From Candidatus Aminicenantota bacterium (lineage in GTDB: Bacteria > Acidobacteriota > Aminicenantia > Aminicenantales > UBA4085): a DNA stretch of 51,121 bases. The notes below the pieces were generated by a model. It saw only the letters and a program-made list of their open reading frames with translations. It was not told the DNA's origin and did not search any database. Both the position numbers and the translations under genes were made by a program. This document shows positions 24,280-33,929 of this stretch, one piece after another; within the stretch, counting starts at the first letter, position 1; each line of letters begins with the position of its first letter. The stretch covers positions 1 through 51,121 of the forward strand of contig PLMN01000006.1 of assembly GCA_003141555.1 (NCBI GenBank). Reading direction: 5' to 3'.

Positions 24280-26301
24280 TCAGCCGGCTAAGCTCTCCTC
24301 GAGCAAGACGGCGATGTCCTTGACGGCGATGGACTCGCGGCCCTTGTCCTTCAGCGCGTCGCGGAGCATCGTCTGGCAGAAGGGACAGGCCGTCGCGACC
24401 GCCCCGGCCCCGGAGCCGATGATCTCCTCGGCCCGCAGGTGATTGATCCGCTGCCCCAGCGATTCCTCGGTCCACATCAAGCCGCCGCCCGCGCCGCAGC
24501 AGAAGCTGTGTTCGCCGTGGTTCGGCAGCTCGATGGGCTTTCGGCCGGCGAGAGCGGCCAGCAGCTCCCGCGGAGGGTCGAGGATGCCGTTATGCCGGCC
24601 GAGGTAGCAGGGATCATGGTATGTCAGGGAGCTCGGAGCGGCCGGAGGACGGAGGGTCAGCTTCCCGTCGGCGACCAGGGTCCGCAGAAACTCCGTATGG
24701 TGCAGAACCTCGATTTCTCGGAAATGGGCTTTTGCCGCGTCGCTCAGGCCGCCGACGACATCGAGCAGCTTCGGGTATTCATTCTTGAAGGTGTTGAACC
24801 CGTGGGGGCAGATCGTCAGCACCTTGCGGATGCCGTAGCGGTGGAAGGCCTCGATCGTCTCGGAAGCCAGCGCTTGGAAGAGATACTCGTTGCCCAGGCG
24901 GCGGGCCGAGTCGCCGCAGCATTTCTCCTCGGTTCCGAGGATGGCGAAGTCCACGCCCGCCTTCTTGAGCAGGGCGGCGAATGCCCGGGCGATCTCCCGG
25001 CCCTGGTCGTCGAAGGAGCCGGCGCAGCCGACCCAGAACAGGTAGTCCGGCGCCGGGTGGTTCTGGGCGAGGGGGATGCCCAGGCCCTCGGCCCAGTCCG
25101 CCCGCTTGGAGAATCCGACGCCCCACGGGTTGGCGTTCGTCTCCATGTTCCGGAACGTGGCCGCGAGCTCGGCCGGGAACTTGCTTTCCATGAGAACCCG
25201 GCTCTGGCGGAGGCCCACGATCTTCGGGATGTGCTCGATTTCGACCGGGCAGACGTGCATGCAAGCCCCGCAGGTCGTGCACGCCCAGATTTCGCCCTCG
25301 GCAAAGACCTGCGGCACGAGCGCCGGCAGATCGTCGCGGCGGCCGGCGGTGAGGGGCGTTCCCCTTTCGAGGAGATGGCGTTCCATATTAATAAGGATCA
25401 TCTTGGGCGACAGCGGCTTGCCGCTGGCGAAAGCCGGGCAGGCGTCCTGGCAGCGGCCGCATTCCATGCAGGCGAAGGCGTCCAGGTTGTCCTTCCAGGT
25501 GAAGTCCAGGGCTTTCTCGATCCCGAAAGTCTCCGATGCTTCGAGGTCCAGGGTCCGCACGGCGCGACCCGAACCCGGCGCGCGGAAAACCAGGTTGAGG
25601 GACCCCGCAAACATATGCAGGTATTTGGAGTGGGGCACGTAGGCGATGAAGGCATAGACGAGAAGAATATGGAGCCACCAGCCGATTTTGTAATGGAGCG
25701 CGGCGACGGCGGGAGCCGGGCCCGCGGCGGCGATGAAGCGGGCCAGGGCGGAGCCCAGGAACGACAGGCGGGCCGCCTCGGGATGGAGGACGATGGCGAA
25801 AGCCTCGAAATAGAGGTAGCTCAGGGTCACGAGGATAAGGGCCGTGTAGATGACCGCCGAGTCGGCGCGCGTGGTGGCGTAAGCCTTCGGCCTCACCACG
25901 AAGCGGCGGAAGGCGAAATAGGCGACGCCGATCAGGACCAGGACGGCGAAGGCGTCGACCATCAAGGAGAAGACGGACCCGGCGGCCGACCGGCCGAAGA
26001 GTTGGAAATCCGGGATAAATCCCTCCAGCGTATGGTTGAGGGTTATGGTGTCGAATGTCAGGGCGCCATAGAAGATGAGGACGTGCATCAAGCCGGTGAA
26101 CGGCCGCTCGTTCTTCAGGGTGCAGCGCTGGAGCAGGATCTTGCCCAGGGCGTAGAGGACGCGCCCGGCCATCCGGTCGAACCGGTTCTCGGGCCGGCCG
26201 GCCCGCACGATCCGGTAGCGGCGGATGAGCGGCTGGAGAAAGAGGACGGCGGTGGCGAGGATCGCCAGGGCGAAGGCGAATTTTTCGGGAGTCGAGAGCA
26301 T
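24280..26301 (-). CDS. Membrane-bound Fe-S oxidoreductase (HdrD/DUF224-like, possible ETF:menaquinone reductase)
   Basis: This 673-residue protein starts at the ATG at 26301 with GAGGAG 6 nt upstream. The N-terminal half has about five to six membrane helices resembling a NarI-type cytochrome b module (His residues in LMHVLIFY, LNHTLEG and LHYKIGWWLH). Two [4Fe-4S] motifs follow (Cys278, 281, 284, 288 and Cys341, 344, 347, 351), then two CCG domains (EEKCCGDSARR, 461-462; HSFCCGAGGG, 601-602) as in heterodisulfide reductase HdrD. Proteins of this build pass electrons from electron-transfer flavoprotein to menaquinone in fatty-acid oxidisers, which is inferred here. It lies 20 nt after the TonB receptor gene. 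Confidence 0.88.
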   Translation of the reverse strand: MLSTPEKFAFALAILATAVLFLQPLIRRYRIVRAGRPENRFDRMAGRVLYALGKILLQRCTLKNERPFTGLMHVLIFYGALTFDTITLNHTLEGFIPDFQLFGRSAAGSVFSLMVDAFAVLVLIGVAYFAFRRFVVRPKAYATTRADSAVIYTALILVTLSYLYFEAFAIVLHPEAARLSFLGSALARFIAAAGPAPAVAALHYKIGWWLHILLVYAFIAYVPHSKYLHMFAGSLNLVFRAPGSGRAVRTLDLEASETFGIEKALDFTWKDNLDAFACMECGRCQDACPAFASGKPLSPKMILINMERHLLERGTPLTAGRRDDLPALVPQVFAEGEIWACTTCGACMHVCPVEIEHIPKIVGLRQSRVLMESKFPAELAATFRNMETNANPWGVGFSKRADWAEGLGIPLAQNHPAPDYLFWVGCAGSFDDQGREIARAFAALLKKAGVDFAILGTEEKCCGDSARRLGNEYLFQALASETIEAFHRYGIRKVLTICPHGFNTFKNEYPKLLDVVGGLSDAAKAHFREIEVLHHTEFLRTLVADGKLTLRPPAAPSSLTYHDPCYLGRHNGILDPPRELLAALAGRKPIELPNHGEHSFCCGAGGGLMWTEESLGQRINHLRAEEIIGSGAGAVATACPFCQTMLRDALKDKGRESIAVKDIAVLLEESLAG

Positions 26302-26321
26302 GGCGAACTCCTCGGAAAGGG

Positions 26322-29057
26322 CTAGAACTCGAAATTCAGCCCGGCCCGCACGACCCGGGGCGACTGGATTTCGGTGGCGTTGCGGAGCGGATAATCCGGG
26401 CCGGTCCATTCGTTCTGGGCCGTGGACAGGTTCCGGTTCAGGATGTTGAACCCGTCGAGGAAGAGGCGGAGCGTCCCCTTCTTCCAGGTGAGGGTTTTCT
26501 CGAGACGCAGGTCGACGGTCATGTTGTATTCGAAGCGGGACACGCCGCGGGGATGGGCCTGAATATAGAACAGCCCCTGGTTCAGGCCCTCGACGACGAT
26601 CTTCCGGGCGAACGGCTGCCCGTCGTAGTACTTGGCGACGGCCCCGATCCTCGTCCCGAACGGCCCACGGAAGCTCGTCCCGATCCGGGCCGTGTAGGCC
26701 CGGTCGAACCGCGGCCGGCCTTTGGCGTTGATCGCGGCGTTGGGGTTCTCATAGAGGGTTCCGAGGACGCCGTCGTCGTTTTCCCATTCGGTGTTGCCGG
26801 GATTCGTCACGGCGACGGCATGGGTCGCGGTCAAGGCCAAATAGAACAGGAAGTCCGGCCCGGCCTTCTTTAGGAGCGTCAGGTCGAACCCCTGGTACCG
26901 TGAGACGCGCGATCCGGCATTCGTGAGTTGATAGGCGTCCTGGCCGAGGGTGGCCGGGTCCTGGTTATAGACCGTGAAAGTCAGGTCGTCCGGCGTGCCC
27001 GGGATGCGGTCGTCGCCGTCGTCTCGGATCGCCACCGGGGTGTATGCCGAATCCGGGACGCCCGTATTGACAACGGCGACGAGATCGCGGGTTTCCTTCT
27101 GGAAGGCGGCCGTCATGAGGAACCAGCCCCGGCCGAGGTCGTTCGTCAGGGAGGCCGTGATTTCATCGGTATAGGGCCGGCGGATGTTCGGATCGATGCC
27201 GCCATAGAGCGGACCTTCGCGCCGGAGCAGGATCCCCTCCTCGCCGGGCTGGTACATCAGGTCGTGATTGGCATCGTTCCAGGAGTACACCCGCCGCCCC
27301 GGCGCGTCCGGATTGCCGTAGGCCAGGTAGGAGAGGGGGAGCGGGGAATAATAGCGGGCTACCGTGAGGCGGATGACGGATTTGCCCTTCGCGCCCAGGG
27401 GGAGGCTCAACCCGAGATGCGGCCCCAGGTTGGTCCAATGCAGGCTGTCCCGGGAGTTGGACGCCCGGCTGATGCCGAGATTGACCCCGAAGAACAGCGA
27501 GAGGTGCCCGACACGGAGCGTCTCGCGGCCGTAGACGTTGAGCGTGAATCCGCTTTCGCGGTGCTCTTTCCCCGCGTCGGCAAAGACCACTTCCGCCGGT
27601 TCGTTGAGGTACGTCAAGAGGTACATGTCGTCCCGGACGTCGGGCCGGGTGGCCGCGGATTCGAAGGAGACACGGGCCCCGTATTCCAACAGGTGGTCGG
27701 CGCCGAGGATGTTCGTGAAGAGGGATTCGCCTTCGAGGAATCCCGAGAATCTCCGGCGGCTCTCGGTTCCCGCCCGCAAGGATCTCTCGGCGGCGTCGAG
27801 CTGGAAGATGTCGAACGTCATCGGACCGTCGAGGCCGCTCTGGAACTCCCCGGTCGAGTCATGTCCGGCATAGCCGAGCCCCGCCCGGAACCGATATGTT
27901 TCCTGGGGCGCGGTCTCCCAGGTCGCCTGAAGGACGTTGTAGGCCTCTCCTCCGCGGACCGTGGAAAAGAAGGGGACGGACCGGCCCGCGCCCCGCGTCG
28001 GATCCGTGACCATCTGTCCGGTCCAGAAAAGGCGGAGCGTGGAGCCGGGCATGTCGTATTGGACGTTGACCAAGCCCGAGAGAAGGACGGACGTGTCGTC
28101 ACGCTCGAAGTCGGCCATGTCCCGATTGACCGACTGCATTGTGGCCGAAGCAAAGAACTTGAGGTTGGGACCGGCCAGGGGGCCGGAAAAATGGAGGTTG
28201 ACGTCGGCCAGGCTGTTGAACGTATGGCTCTGGGACAGGCCTTCCTTTTGCAGGTCGGAAATGATATTGGACGCGGACATGCTCTTGTCGATGTAATAGC
28301 CGGAAAAGCCGCCCCGGTATTCACTCGTCCCCTCCTTGGGGACGAGCGTGAACAGCCCGCCGGGATAGAACGCCCCGGCCGGATGGTCGGCGTTGCTCAT
28401 CTGGGTGGCGGCGAGGGCGAAGATATCCGGCAGGAGCAGGGGGAGCCCCGGCGTGTAGGGATCGGAAACGTCCATTCCGTTCAGCAGATATTGGTTCTGG
28501 GTCCACGAGGTCGCGCCGCGGGCGCTGAAGAGGGCCGGGCTCGTTTCCCAGAGACCGCCGACATCGATCCTGTTGGTCGTCGCCGCGAAGTCCTGGTTCT
28601 CGATGAGCGACCAGACCGAATGGGCCGTCGGCAGGTTCTCGATCTGGTCCAAGGAAATCGTCGTCCGGGTCACGAGGGGCGACTCATCGATGACGACCGG
28701 GTCCTCGGAAGGCAGGGGAGGCTTGCCGAGGGGCTGCAGGACGAATCGGGCGAACAGGCGGGAGGCGGGCTCGACGGTCAGGTGGTCGATCCGCTGGGGC
28801 ACGAAACCCACCGCTTCGACGAGGACGATATATGCGCCCGTTGGAATTCCGGCCAGGGCGAAGGCCCCGTCCGTATCGGATTCGGCTGCGATCCGGGACC
28901 TTCCTTCCAGGGTTACGACCGCCCCCGAAACAGGGGCGCGGCCCGGGTTGAGAATGCGGCCGCGCAGGACGGAGGTCACATCCGCCCGGACTGCGGGGAC
29001 GGCGGCCAGGAGGAAAAACCAGGCGGCCGCTGGGCCGAGGATCTTCAAGGGCTTCAA
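26322..29057 (-). CDS. TonB-dependent receptor with N-terminal carboxypeptidase-regulatory domain (Oar-like)
   Basis: This outer-membrane transporter has 911 residues when started at the TTG at 29057. An earlier TTG at 29108 lies inside the promoter; a third option is 9 nt downstream. After a signal peptide (AAAWFFLLAAVPAVRA) come a carboxypeptidase-regulatory-like domain (about 28-95, LRGRILNPGRAPVSGAVVTL), a plug domain with the NQYLLNGMDVSDPYTPG segment, and a long beta-barrel ending in GLNFEF. This build is that of Oar-type receptors, which import or export peptides and other large substrates. The substrate is unknown. The gene is first in an operon with the Fe-S oxidoreductase, a surprising pairing. 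Confidence 0.88.
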   Translation of the reverse strand: MKPLKILGPAAAWFFLLAAVPAVRADVTSVLRGRILNPGRAPVSGAVVTLEGRSRIAAESDTDGAFALAGIPTGAYIVLVEAVGFVPQRIDHLTVEPASRLFARFVLQPLGKPPLPSEDPVVIDESPLVTRTTISLDQIENLPTAHSVWSLIENQDFAATTNRIDVGGLWETSPALFSARGATSWTQNQYLLNGMDVSDPYTPGLPLLLPDIFALAATQMSNADHPAGAFYPGGLFTLVPKEGTSEYRGGFSGYYIDKSMSASNIISDLQKEGLSQSHTFNSLADVNLHFSGPLAGPNLKFFASATMQSVNRDMADFERDDTSVLLSGLVNVQYDMPGSTLRLFWTGQMVTDPTRGAGRSVPFFSTVRGGEAYNVLQATWETAPQETYRFRAGLGYAGHDSTGEFQSGLDGPMTFDIFQLDAAERSLRAGTESRRRFSGFLEGESLFTNILGADHLLEYGARVSFESAATRPDVRDDMYLLTYLNEPAEVVFADAGKEHRESGFTLNVYGRETLRVGHLSLFFGVNLGISRASNSRDSLHWTNLGPHLGLSLPLGAKGKSVIRLTVARYYSPLPLSYLAYGNPDAPGRRVYSWNDANHDLMYQPGEEGILLRREGPLYGGIDPNIRRPYTDEITASLTNDLGRGWFLMTAAFQKETRDLVAVVNTGVPDSAYTPVAIRDDGDDRIPGTPDDLTFTVYNQDPATLGQDAYQLTNAGSRVSRYQGFDLTLLKKAGPDFLFYLALTATHAVAVTNPGNTEWENDDGVLGTLYENPNAAINAKGRPRFDRAYTARIGTSFRGPFGTRIGAVAKYYDGQPFARKIVVEGLNQGLFYIQAHPRGVSRFEYNMTVDLRLEKTLTWKKGTLRLFLDGFNILNRNLSTAQNEWTGPDYPLRNATEIQSPRVVRAGLNFEF

Positions 29058-29099
29058 AATGGGCTCTCGTTCCTTATTCGGCGTTCGGAAAGTCGTAGT

Positions 29100-29128
29100 A
29101 TTTTCCAATCATTCCCCCGGCAAGTCAA
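29100..29128 (-). promoter_or_regulatory. Promoter of the TonB receptor operon
   Basis: On the minus strand TTGACT (29123-29128), 17 bp, GAAAAT (29100-29105). It overlaps the TTG at 29108 and so argues for a start further downstream. Confidence 0.6.
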
Positions 29129-29301
29129 GCGGCAGGGGCGGGCCCTTGGCCCGCACCCCTTCGGCACGGCCGCCTTGCCCTCAACTCCTTCTTGTTTGGG
29201 CAGGCAAGATGAAAAATAGGGAATCTATTTGAATGCTTCCCCGCATGCCCTGATTTTAAAGGAGGAGGCGGAAACGGGCCTGCATATTCCCGGGGAATTT
29301 A

Positions 29302-29310
29302 TGGTAAAAT
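29302..29310 (+). promoter_or_regulatory. Extended -10 promoter of the lipoamide dehydrogenase gene
   Basis: TGG followed by TAAAAT (29305-29310) forms an extended -10. No strong -35 is visible. The start codon at 29344 has GGGAGG 7 nt upstream. Confidence 0.5.
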
Positions 29311-29343
29311 CGGACTCCTCGATTTGCTCCGGGAGGCCGAATC

Positions 29344-30747
29344 ATGGTCCTGAAGAAAGATGTCGCCGTCATCGGCGGAGGCCCGGGCGGATACGTGGCC
29401 GCCATCCGATGCGCCCAGCTCAAGAAGTCCGTCGTCCTGTTTGAAGAAGACGCCGTCGGCGGCACCTGCATGAACTACGGCTGCATTCCCACGAAACACC
29501 TCCTTCACCAGACCAAGGTCTGGCGCGACGTCCGGGCCGACCGGTGTCTAACCGGCCCGGTCGATGCGATCGGCTGCGACTGGGCCAAGGTCCAGGCGGA
29601 CAAGGCCAAGGTCGTGGATCGGCTCGTGCGGGGCGTCGAATTGCTCCTCGAGCGCAACGGCGTCGAGGTCGTGAGGTCCCGGGCTCTGCTCCGCGACGCC
29701 CGGACGGTCGTCGTCCGGACGCAGGCGGGGGAGAGCATCTACGAAGTCGGTGCGGTCATCCTGGCGACGGGCAGCCGGCCGGCGGATCTTCCGTTCCTCA
29801 AGCCGGACGGACGGATGGTGGTGACCAGCCGCGAAGCGCTCGACTGGGCGGAGTTGCCGAAGACCCTGCTTGTCATCGGCGCGGGCGCAATCGGCATCGA
29901 GATGGCCACGATCTGCGCCCGCATGGGAACGGCCGTGACCGTCCTCGAGATCCTGCCGTCCGTCCTCCCCGGCTGCGACCGGGAGATGGGCGTCCGGCTG
30001 CAGCGCGTCCTCAAGATGCAGGGCCTGAATGTCCTCACCCAGATGCGGATCGAGAGCGTCCGGTTCGCGGAGGGGCAGGTCGCCCTGGCGGGCACGGACC
30101 TGAAGACCCAGGTCCGCTTCGAATTCGCGGCTGAGCGGGCGCTCCTCGCCGCCGGCCGCCGTCCGAACTCGGGGGCGATCCAAGAGGGCGACCCGTTCGT
30201 GGCCCTTGACGGCCGGGGCTTCGTCACGGTCAACGAATATCTCGAGACCAACGTTCCCGGCGTCTATGCCATCGGCGATCTCGTCGGGGGCAAGCTCCTA
30301 GCCCACAAGGCTTCGCACGAGGGACTGGCCGCCGCGGCGGGGATCGCCGGCCGCCGGACTTCGATCGATCTTACCGCGGTGCCGATGGCCGTTTTCACCG
30401 AGCCCGAGTTCGCCTCGGTCGGTTGGACCGAGGAGGAGGCGCGGCAGAGGACCGACAAGGTTCGCATCGGGAGCTTCTCCTTCCAGGCGAATGGGAGAGC
30501 GCTGACGATGAACAGTCCTGACGGCCTGGTCAAGATCGTGGCCGACGACCGGGATCGGATCCTGGGGGCCCACATCCTGGGACCCTCGGCGAGCGAGCTC
30601 ATCGCCGAGCTCACCCTGGCGATGCGGCGGGGCCTGACCGTCGCCGACGTGGCGGACACGGTCCATATCCATCCGACGCTCTCTGAAGCGGTGATGGAGG
30701 CGGCTCTCAAGACGCGGGGCGAAGCGATCCACGCCTTGAACGGCTGA
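29344..30747 (+). CDS. lpdA: Dihydrolipoyl dehydrogenase
   Basis: This FAD flavoprotein reoxidises dihydrolipoamide of 2-oxoacid dehydrogenase or glycine-cleavage complexes and reduces NAD. The 467 residues have FAD-binding GGGPGG (11-16), the redox disulfide GGTCMNYGCIPTK (Cys42, Cys47), an NAD Rossmann motif (GAGAIGIEMA) and the C-terminal catalytic His443 with Glu448 in HPTLSE. No E1, E2 or glycine-cleavage genes adjoin it, so which complex it serves is open. A related pyridine-nucleotide disulfide reductase is the alternative, but the CxxxxC and HPTxSE pair fits E3 well. Confidence 0.92.
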   Translation: MVLKKDVAVIGGGPGGYVAAIRCAQLKKSVVLFEEDAVGGTCMNYGCIPTKHLLHQTKVWRDVRADRCLTGPVDAIGCDWAKVQADKAKVVDRLVRGVELLLERNGVEVVRSRALLRDARTVVVRTQAGESIYEVGAVILATGSRPADLPFLKPDGRMVVTSREALDWAELPKTLLVIGAGAIGIEMATICARMGTAVTVLEILPSVLPGCDREMGVRLQRVLKMQGLNVLTQMRIESVRFAEGQVALAGTDLKTQVRFEFAAERALLAAGRRPNSGAIQEGDPFVALDGRGFVTVNEYLETNVPGVYAIGDLVGGKLLAHKASHEGLAAAAGIAGRRTSIDLTAVPMAVFTEPEFASVGWTEEEARQRTDKVRIGSFSFQANGRALTMNSPDGLVKIVADDRDRILGAHILGPSASELIAELTLAMRRGLTVADVADTVHIHPTLSEAVMEAALKTRGEAIHALNG

Positions 30748-30779
30748 CGCGGGCCGGTCCGGCGGGGGCGAATCGAGGA

Positions 30780-30806
30780 TTGCAAAATAAGCAGGCTTCA
30801 TATAAT
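30780..30806 (+). promoter_or_regulatory. Promoter of the nuo operon
   Basis: TTGCAA (30780-30785), 15 bp, consensus TATAAT (30801-30806), 26 nt before the nuoA ATG. The spacing is short, so the strong -10 carries most of the evidence. Confidence 0.5.
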
Positions 30807-30832
30807 ATGAACGCCCGCGGAAAAGGATTCTG

Positions 30833-31174
30833 ATGGAGCTTGTATTCGTCATACTGATCTTCGGACTCCTGGGCGCCGTCCTCATCTCGATGAACGCCCT
30901 TCTCGGCCCGAGGAAAACGAACCCGGCCAAAGAACAGCCGTTCGAGTGCGGAAGCCCGTACCTCCAGCCCGAGATCAAGCCCTTCCCGATCAAGTTCGCC
31001 CTCGTCGCCTTCATCTTCCTCCTGTTCGACGTCGAGGTCATGTTCTTCTTCCCGTGGGCCTTGATCTTCCGGGAGATGAAAGGCCCGGCCCTCGTCCTCA
31101 TGGCGTCCTACGGGGCCGTGCTCGTCGCGGGCTTCGCCTATGCCTGGAAGAAGGGCGCGTTCGTCTGGGATTGA
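30833..31174 (+). CDS. nuoA: NADH-quinone oxidoreductase subunit A
   Basis: This small membrane subunit of complex I has 113 residues with three membrane helices (about 2-22, 58-80 and 86-106). The conserved [14 protein letters not shown] loop and the [15 protein letters not shown] segment are hallmarks of NuoA. AAGGA precedes the ATG by 5 nt. It opens an operon nuoABCDEFGHI in the standard order, followed 4 nt later by nuoB. Confidence 0.96.
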   Translation: MELVFVILIFGLLGAVLISMNALLGPRKTNPAKEQPFECGSPYLQPEIKPFPIKFALVAFIFLLFDVEVMFFFPWALIFREMKGPALVLMASYGAVLVAGFAYAWKKGAFVWD

Positions 31175-31178
31175 GCCG

Positions 31179-31658
31179 ATGCCGGGAAATTTCATCACGA
31201 CTTCGTTCGAGGCGATGCTCGGCTGGGGCCGCAAGTACTCGCTCTTCCACTATCCGTTCATCACGGCCTGCTGCGGGATGGAGTATATGTCCGCGGCCTG
31301 CGCCCATTTCGACATCGACCGCTTCGGCGCCGGCTGGACGCGCTTCTCGCCCCGCCAGGCCGACCTGATCTTGGTCGTCGGCACGGTCACCCAGAAGCTG
31401 GCTCCCGTCCTCCGGACGGTCTATGATCAGATGGCCGAGCCCAAGTGGGTCATCGCCGTGGGAGCCTGTGCCGTGAGCGGGGGCATCTACGACAATTATG
31501 CGGTCGTCCAAGGGATCGACCAGATCATCCCGGTCGACATCTTCGTCCCCGGCTGCCCTCCGCGGCCGGAGATGATCCTCGAGGGGCTTCTGGCCCTCCA
31601 GGGCAAGATCCAGAAGGAAGGCCACGATTGGCGATGGAAGAAGAAAAAGACGTCCTGA
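31179..31658 (+). CDS. nuoB: NADH-quinone oxidoreductase subunit B
   Basis: This subunit carries the terminal [4Fe-4S] cluster N2 next to the quinone site. From the ATG at 31179 it has 159 residues. The ligands Cys31, Cys32 (TACCGMEY), Cys97 (GACAVSGG) and Cys126 (PGCPPRPE) keep the spacing of E. coli NuoB. The frame is open further upstream, but that part overlaps nuoA and is not conserved. Its 3' end overlaps nuoC by 25 nt. Confidence 0.96.
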   Translation: MPGNFITTSFEAMLGWGRKYSLFHYPFITACCGMEYMSAACAHFDIDRFGAGWTRFSPRQADLILVVGTVTQKLAPVLRTVYDQMAEPKWVIAVGACAVSGGIYDNYAVVQGIDQIIPVDIFVPGCPPRPEMILEGLLALQGKIQKEGHDWRWKKKKTS

Positions 31659-32116
31659 GTTCGCTTCGGGCCGCCTACCCCGGCGATGTCCTCGAGGCCG
31701 GCGCGCCGTTCGGCGACGAGACGATCGTCATCCGCCCCGCCGCGCTCCCGGCGATCATGGCGGCCCTTCGCCAATCCCCCTACGAGTTCACGATGCTCCT
31801 CGACCTGACGGTCGTCGATTATCCCGACCGGCCGGAGCGATTCGAGGTCGTTTATCATCTCCTCTCGATCCCGCGGAACCGGCGGATCCGGATCAAGCTG
31901 TCGGTCCCGGAAAGCGCGCCCGTCGTCGCCTCGCTCACCGGGCTCTGGAAGAATGCCGAATGGCTCGAGCGCGAGGCGTTCGACATGTTCGGCGTCCGGT
32001 TCGAGGGACATCCCTACCTGAGGCGGATCTTCATGTACGACGGCTTCGAAGGGCACCCGCTCCGCAAGGACTACGGCCTCCGCCATCGCCAACCGCGCAT
32101 TCCGCTGAGGAAATAA
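31634..32116 (+). CDS. nuoC: NADH-quinone oxidoreductase subunit C
   Basis: This peripheral-arm subunit has 160 residues from the ATG at 31634. The family signature [20 protein letters not shown] (about 114-133) is intact, preceded by [22 protein letters not shown]. The start lies inside the last codons of nuoB. It is separate from nuoD, unlike the fused NuoCD of E. coli; the stop and the nuoD ATG are 2 nt apart. Confidence 0.95.
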   Translation: MEEEKDVLSSLRAAYPGDVLEAGAPFGDETIVIRPAALPAIMAALRQSPYEFTMLLDLTVVDYPDRPERFEVVYHLLSIPRNRRIRIKLSVPESAPVVASLTGLWKNAEWLEREAFDMFGVRFEGHPYLRRIFMYDGFEGHPLRKDYGLRHRQPRIPLRK

Positions 32117-32118
32117 GG

Positions 32119-33459
32119 ATGCCGGACCAGAGCCCGCCGACCCGTTTCGCGGCCGCCGCCCGGCCCGAAAGCCTCCTGATCAACATGGGGCCGTCCCATC
32201 CGGCCATGCACGGCACGATCCGGATCATGCTCGAGCTCGATGGCGAGCGGATCCTCAACTCCGAGGTCGAGGTCGGCTATCTCCACCGCGGCTTCGAGAA
32301 GACGTGCGAGGCCCGGACCTGGTTCAACCTCCTGATCTACACCGATCGGCTGAACTACGTCTCGCCCCTGATCAACAACCTCGGCTACGCCATGACCATG
32401 GAGAAGATGCTCGGCCTGGCCGTGCCCGAGCGGGCCCAGGTCATCCGGGCGCTCATGAGCGAGGTCTCGCGCGTCTCGGACCACCTGACCTGCCTCGCGG
32501 CCATGGCCATGGAATGCGGCGCCTTCACCGCCTTCCTCTACACGATGAAGGCCCGTGAGTTTCTGTGGGACGTGATCGAGCAGACCTCCGGCGCCCGCAT
32601 GACGACGTCCTACATCCGCATCGGCGGCGTGCGGGCCGACCTGCATCCCGATTACGCGGCGCACGTCGCGAAGGCGCTCGTCGAGACGCGGAAGGTCCTC
32701 AAGGACGTCCACGGCCTGCTCGACAAGAATAAGATCTTCCTCAACCGGACGCGAGACGTGGCCGTGATGTCGCAGGAGGACGCGATCGCCTACGGTTGGA
32801 CCGGCCCCTGCCTCCGCTCGACCGGCGTCCGCTACGACGTCCGCAAAGCCCAGCCCTACCTCGTCTACGACCGCGTCGCCTTCGACGTGCCGCTCGGCGA
32901 GCGGGGCGACAACTTCGACCGCTACATGGTCCGGATGCTGGAGATGGAACAGAGCCTCCGGATCATCGAGCAATGCGTGGCGCTTCTCCCCAAGGCCGCG
33001 CCCGGCCTGATGGCCGACGGGATGCCGCCGGCCGAGGCCATCTCCGAGGCGCGCCGCCAGAAGTCCGGCCGCCCGATTCGGCTGTCGCCCAATCTCGAGG
33101 GCTCGGAGAAGGCCGTCTATAAGGACATCCTGGCCGCGGACGGGGGAGCGGTCATTCCGCCGAAGGAGGAGACGTACACCTCCATCGAGGGCCTGATCAC
33201 CCATTTCAAATTCTTCATGAAGGGCCACGGCATCCGGCCGCCCAAGGGCGAGGTGTATTTCGCCGTCGAGGGCGGCAACGGCGAGCTGGGCTTTTACATC
33301 GTCTCGGACGGGAGCGATCGGCCGTATCGGCTGCACCTGCGCGGTCCGTGCTTCCACATCGTCTCCGCCCTGGAGTCGCTGATCAAAGGCCGCCTCATCG
33401 CCGACGTCATCCCGACGTTCGGCTCGATGAACATGATCGGCGGGGAGCTCGACCGATGA
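32119..33459 (+). CDS. nuoD: NADH-quinone oxidoreductase subunit D
   Basis: This 49-kDa-type subunit helps form the quinone pocket. It has 446 residues from the ATG at 32119. The conserved INMGPSHPAMHGTIR segment contains the quinone-site His, followed by EVEVGYLHRGFEK. The C-terminal PTFGSMNMIGGELDR ends as in typical NuoD. Its stop overlaps the nuoE start as ATGA. Confidence 0.96.
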   Translation: MPDQSPPTRFAAAARPESLLINMGPSHPAMHGTIRIMLELDGERILNSEVEVGYLHRGFEKTCEARTWFNLLIYTDRLNYVSPLINNLGYAMTMEKMLGLAVPERAQVIRALMSEVSRVSDHLTCLAAMAMECGAFTAFLYTMKAREFLWDVIEQTSGARMTTSYIRIGGVRADLHPDYAAHVAKALVETRKVLKDVHGLLDKNKIFLNRTRDVAVMSQEDAIAYGWTGPCLRSTGVRYDVRKAQPYLVYDRVAFDVPLGERGDNFDRYMVRMLEMEQSLRIIEQCVALLPKAAPGLMADGMPPAEAISEARRQKSGRPIRLSPNLEGSEKAVYKDILAADGGAVIPPKEETYTSIEGLITHFKFFMKGHGIRPPKGEVYFAVEGGNGELGFYIVSDGSDRPYRLHLRGPCFHIVSALESLIKGRLIADVIPTFGSMNMIGGELDR

Positions 33460-33929
33460 GCGCCGCATTCTCGCCCGAGCTCATCGGAAAAATCGAAGCC
33501 CTGGCCGGGCGCTACCCGGTCAAGGCGGCCTCGCTGCTCCCCGTGCTCCACCTCGTCCAGAGCGAGCGGGGTCATGTGTCCGCCGAGGACGAGCGGGCCG
33601 TGGCCGGCCTCCTCGGAATGCCGCCGGTCAAGGTCCGCGAAGTCATGACTTTCTATACCATGTTCCGGCGGATTCCCGTGGGTCGGTATCACATCCAGGT
33701 CTGCACCAACCTGAGCTGCGCCCTCGCCGGCGGTGACAGCCTGGCCGCCCACCTCGAAACCAAGCTCGGGGTGAAGCTGGGCGGGACGACGGCCGACGGA
33801 AAATTCACCCTCACCGGCGTCGAGTGCCTGGGAGCCTGCGAGACGGCGCCCTGCCTGATGATCAATTTCGACTACTACGGAAACCTCGATGCCGCCCGGA
33901 TCGACGACCTCTTGGGGAGCTTGACATGA
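33456..33929 (+). CDS. nuoE: NADH-quinone oxidoreductase subunit E
   Basis: This subunit of the NADH-input module is a thioredoxin-fold ferredoxin with a [2Fe-2S] cluster. The 157 residues carry Cys83, Cys88 (CTNLSC) and Cys124, Cys128 (CLGAC) as ligands. MTFYTMFRRIPVGRYHIQVC is characteristic. It overlaps both neighbours by ATGA. Its presence shows the complex takes electrons from NADH rather than F420H2 or ferredoxin alone. Confidence 0.95.
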   Translation: MSAAFSPELIGKIEALAGRYPVKAASLLPVLHLVQSERGHVSAEDERAVAGLLGMPPVKVREVMTFYTMFRRIPVGRYHIQVCTNLSCALAGGDSLAAHLETKLGVKLGGTTADGKFTLTGVECLGACETAPCLMINFDYYGNLDAARIDDLLGSLT

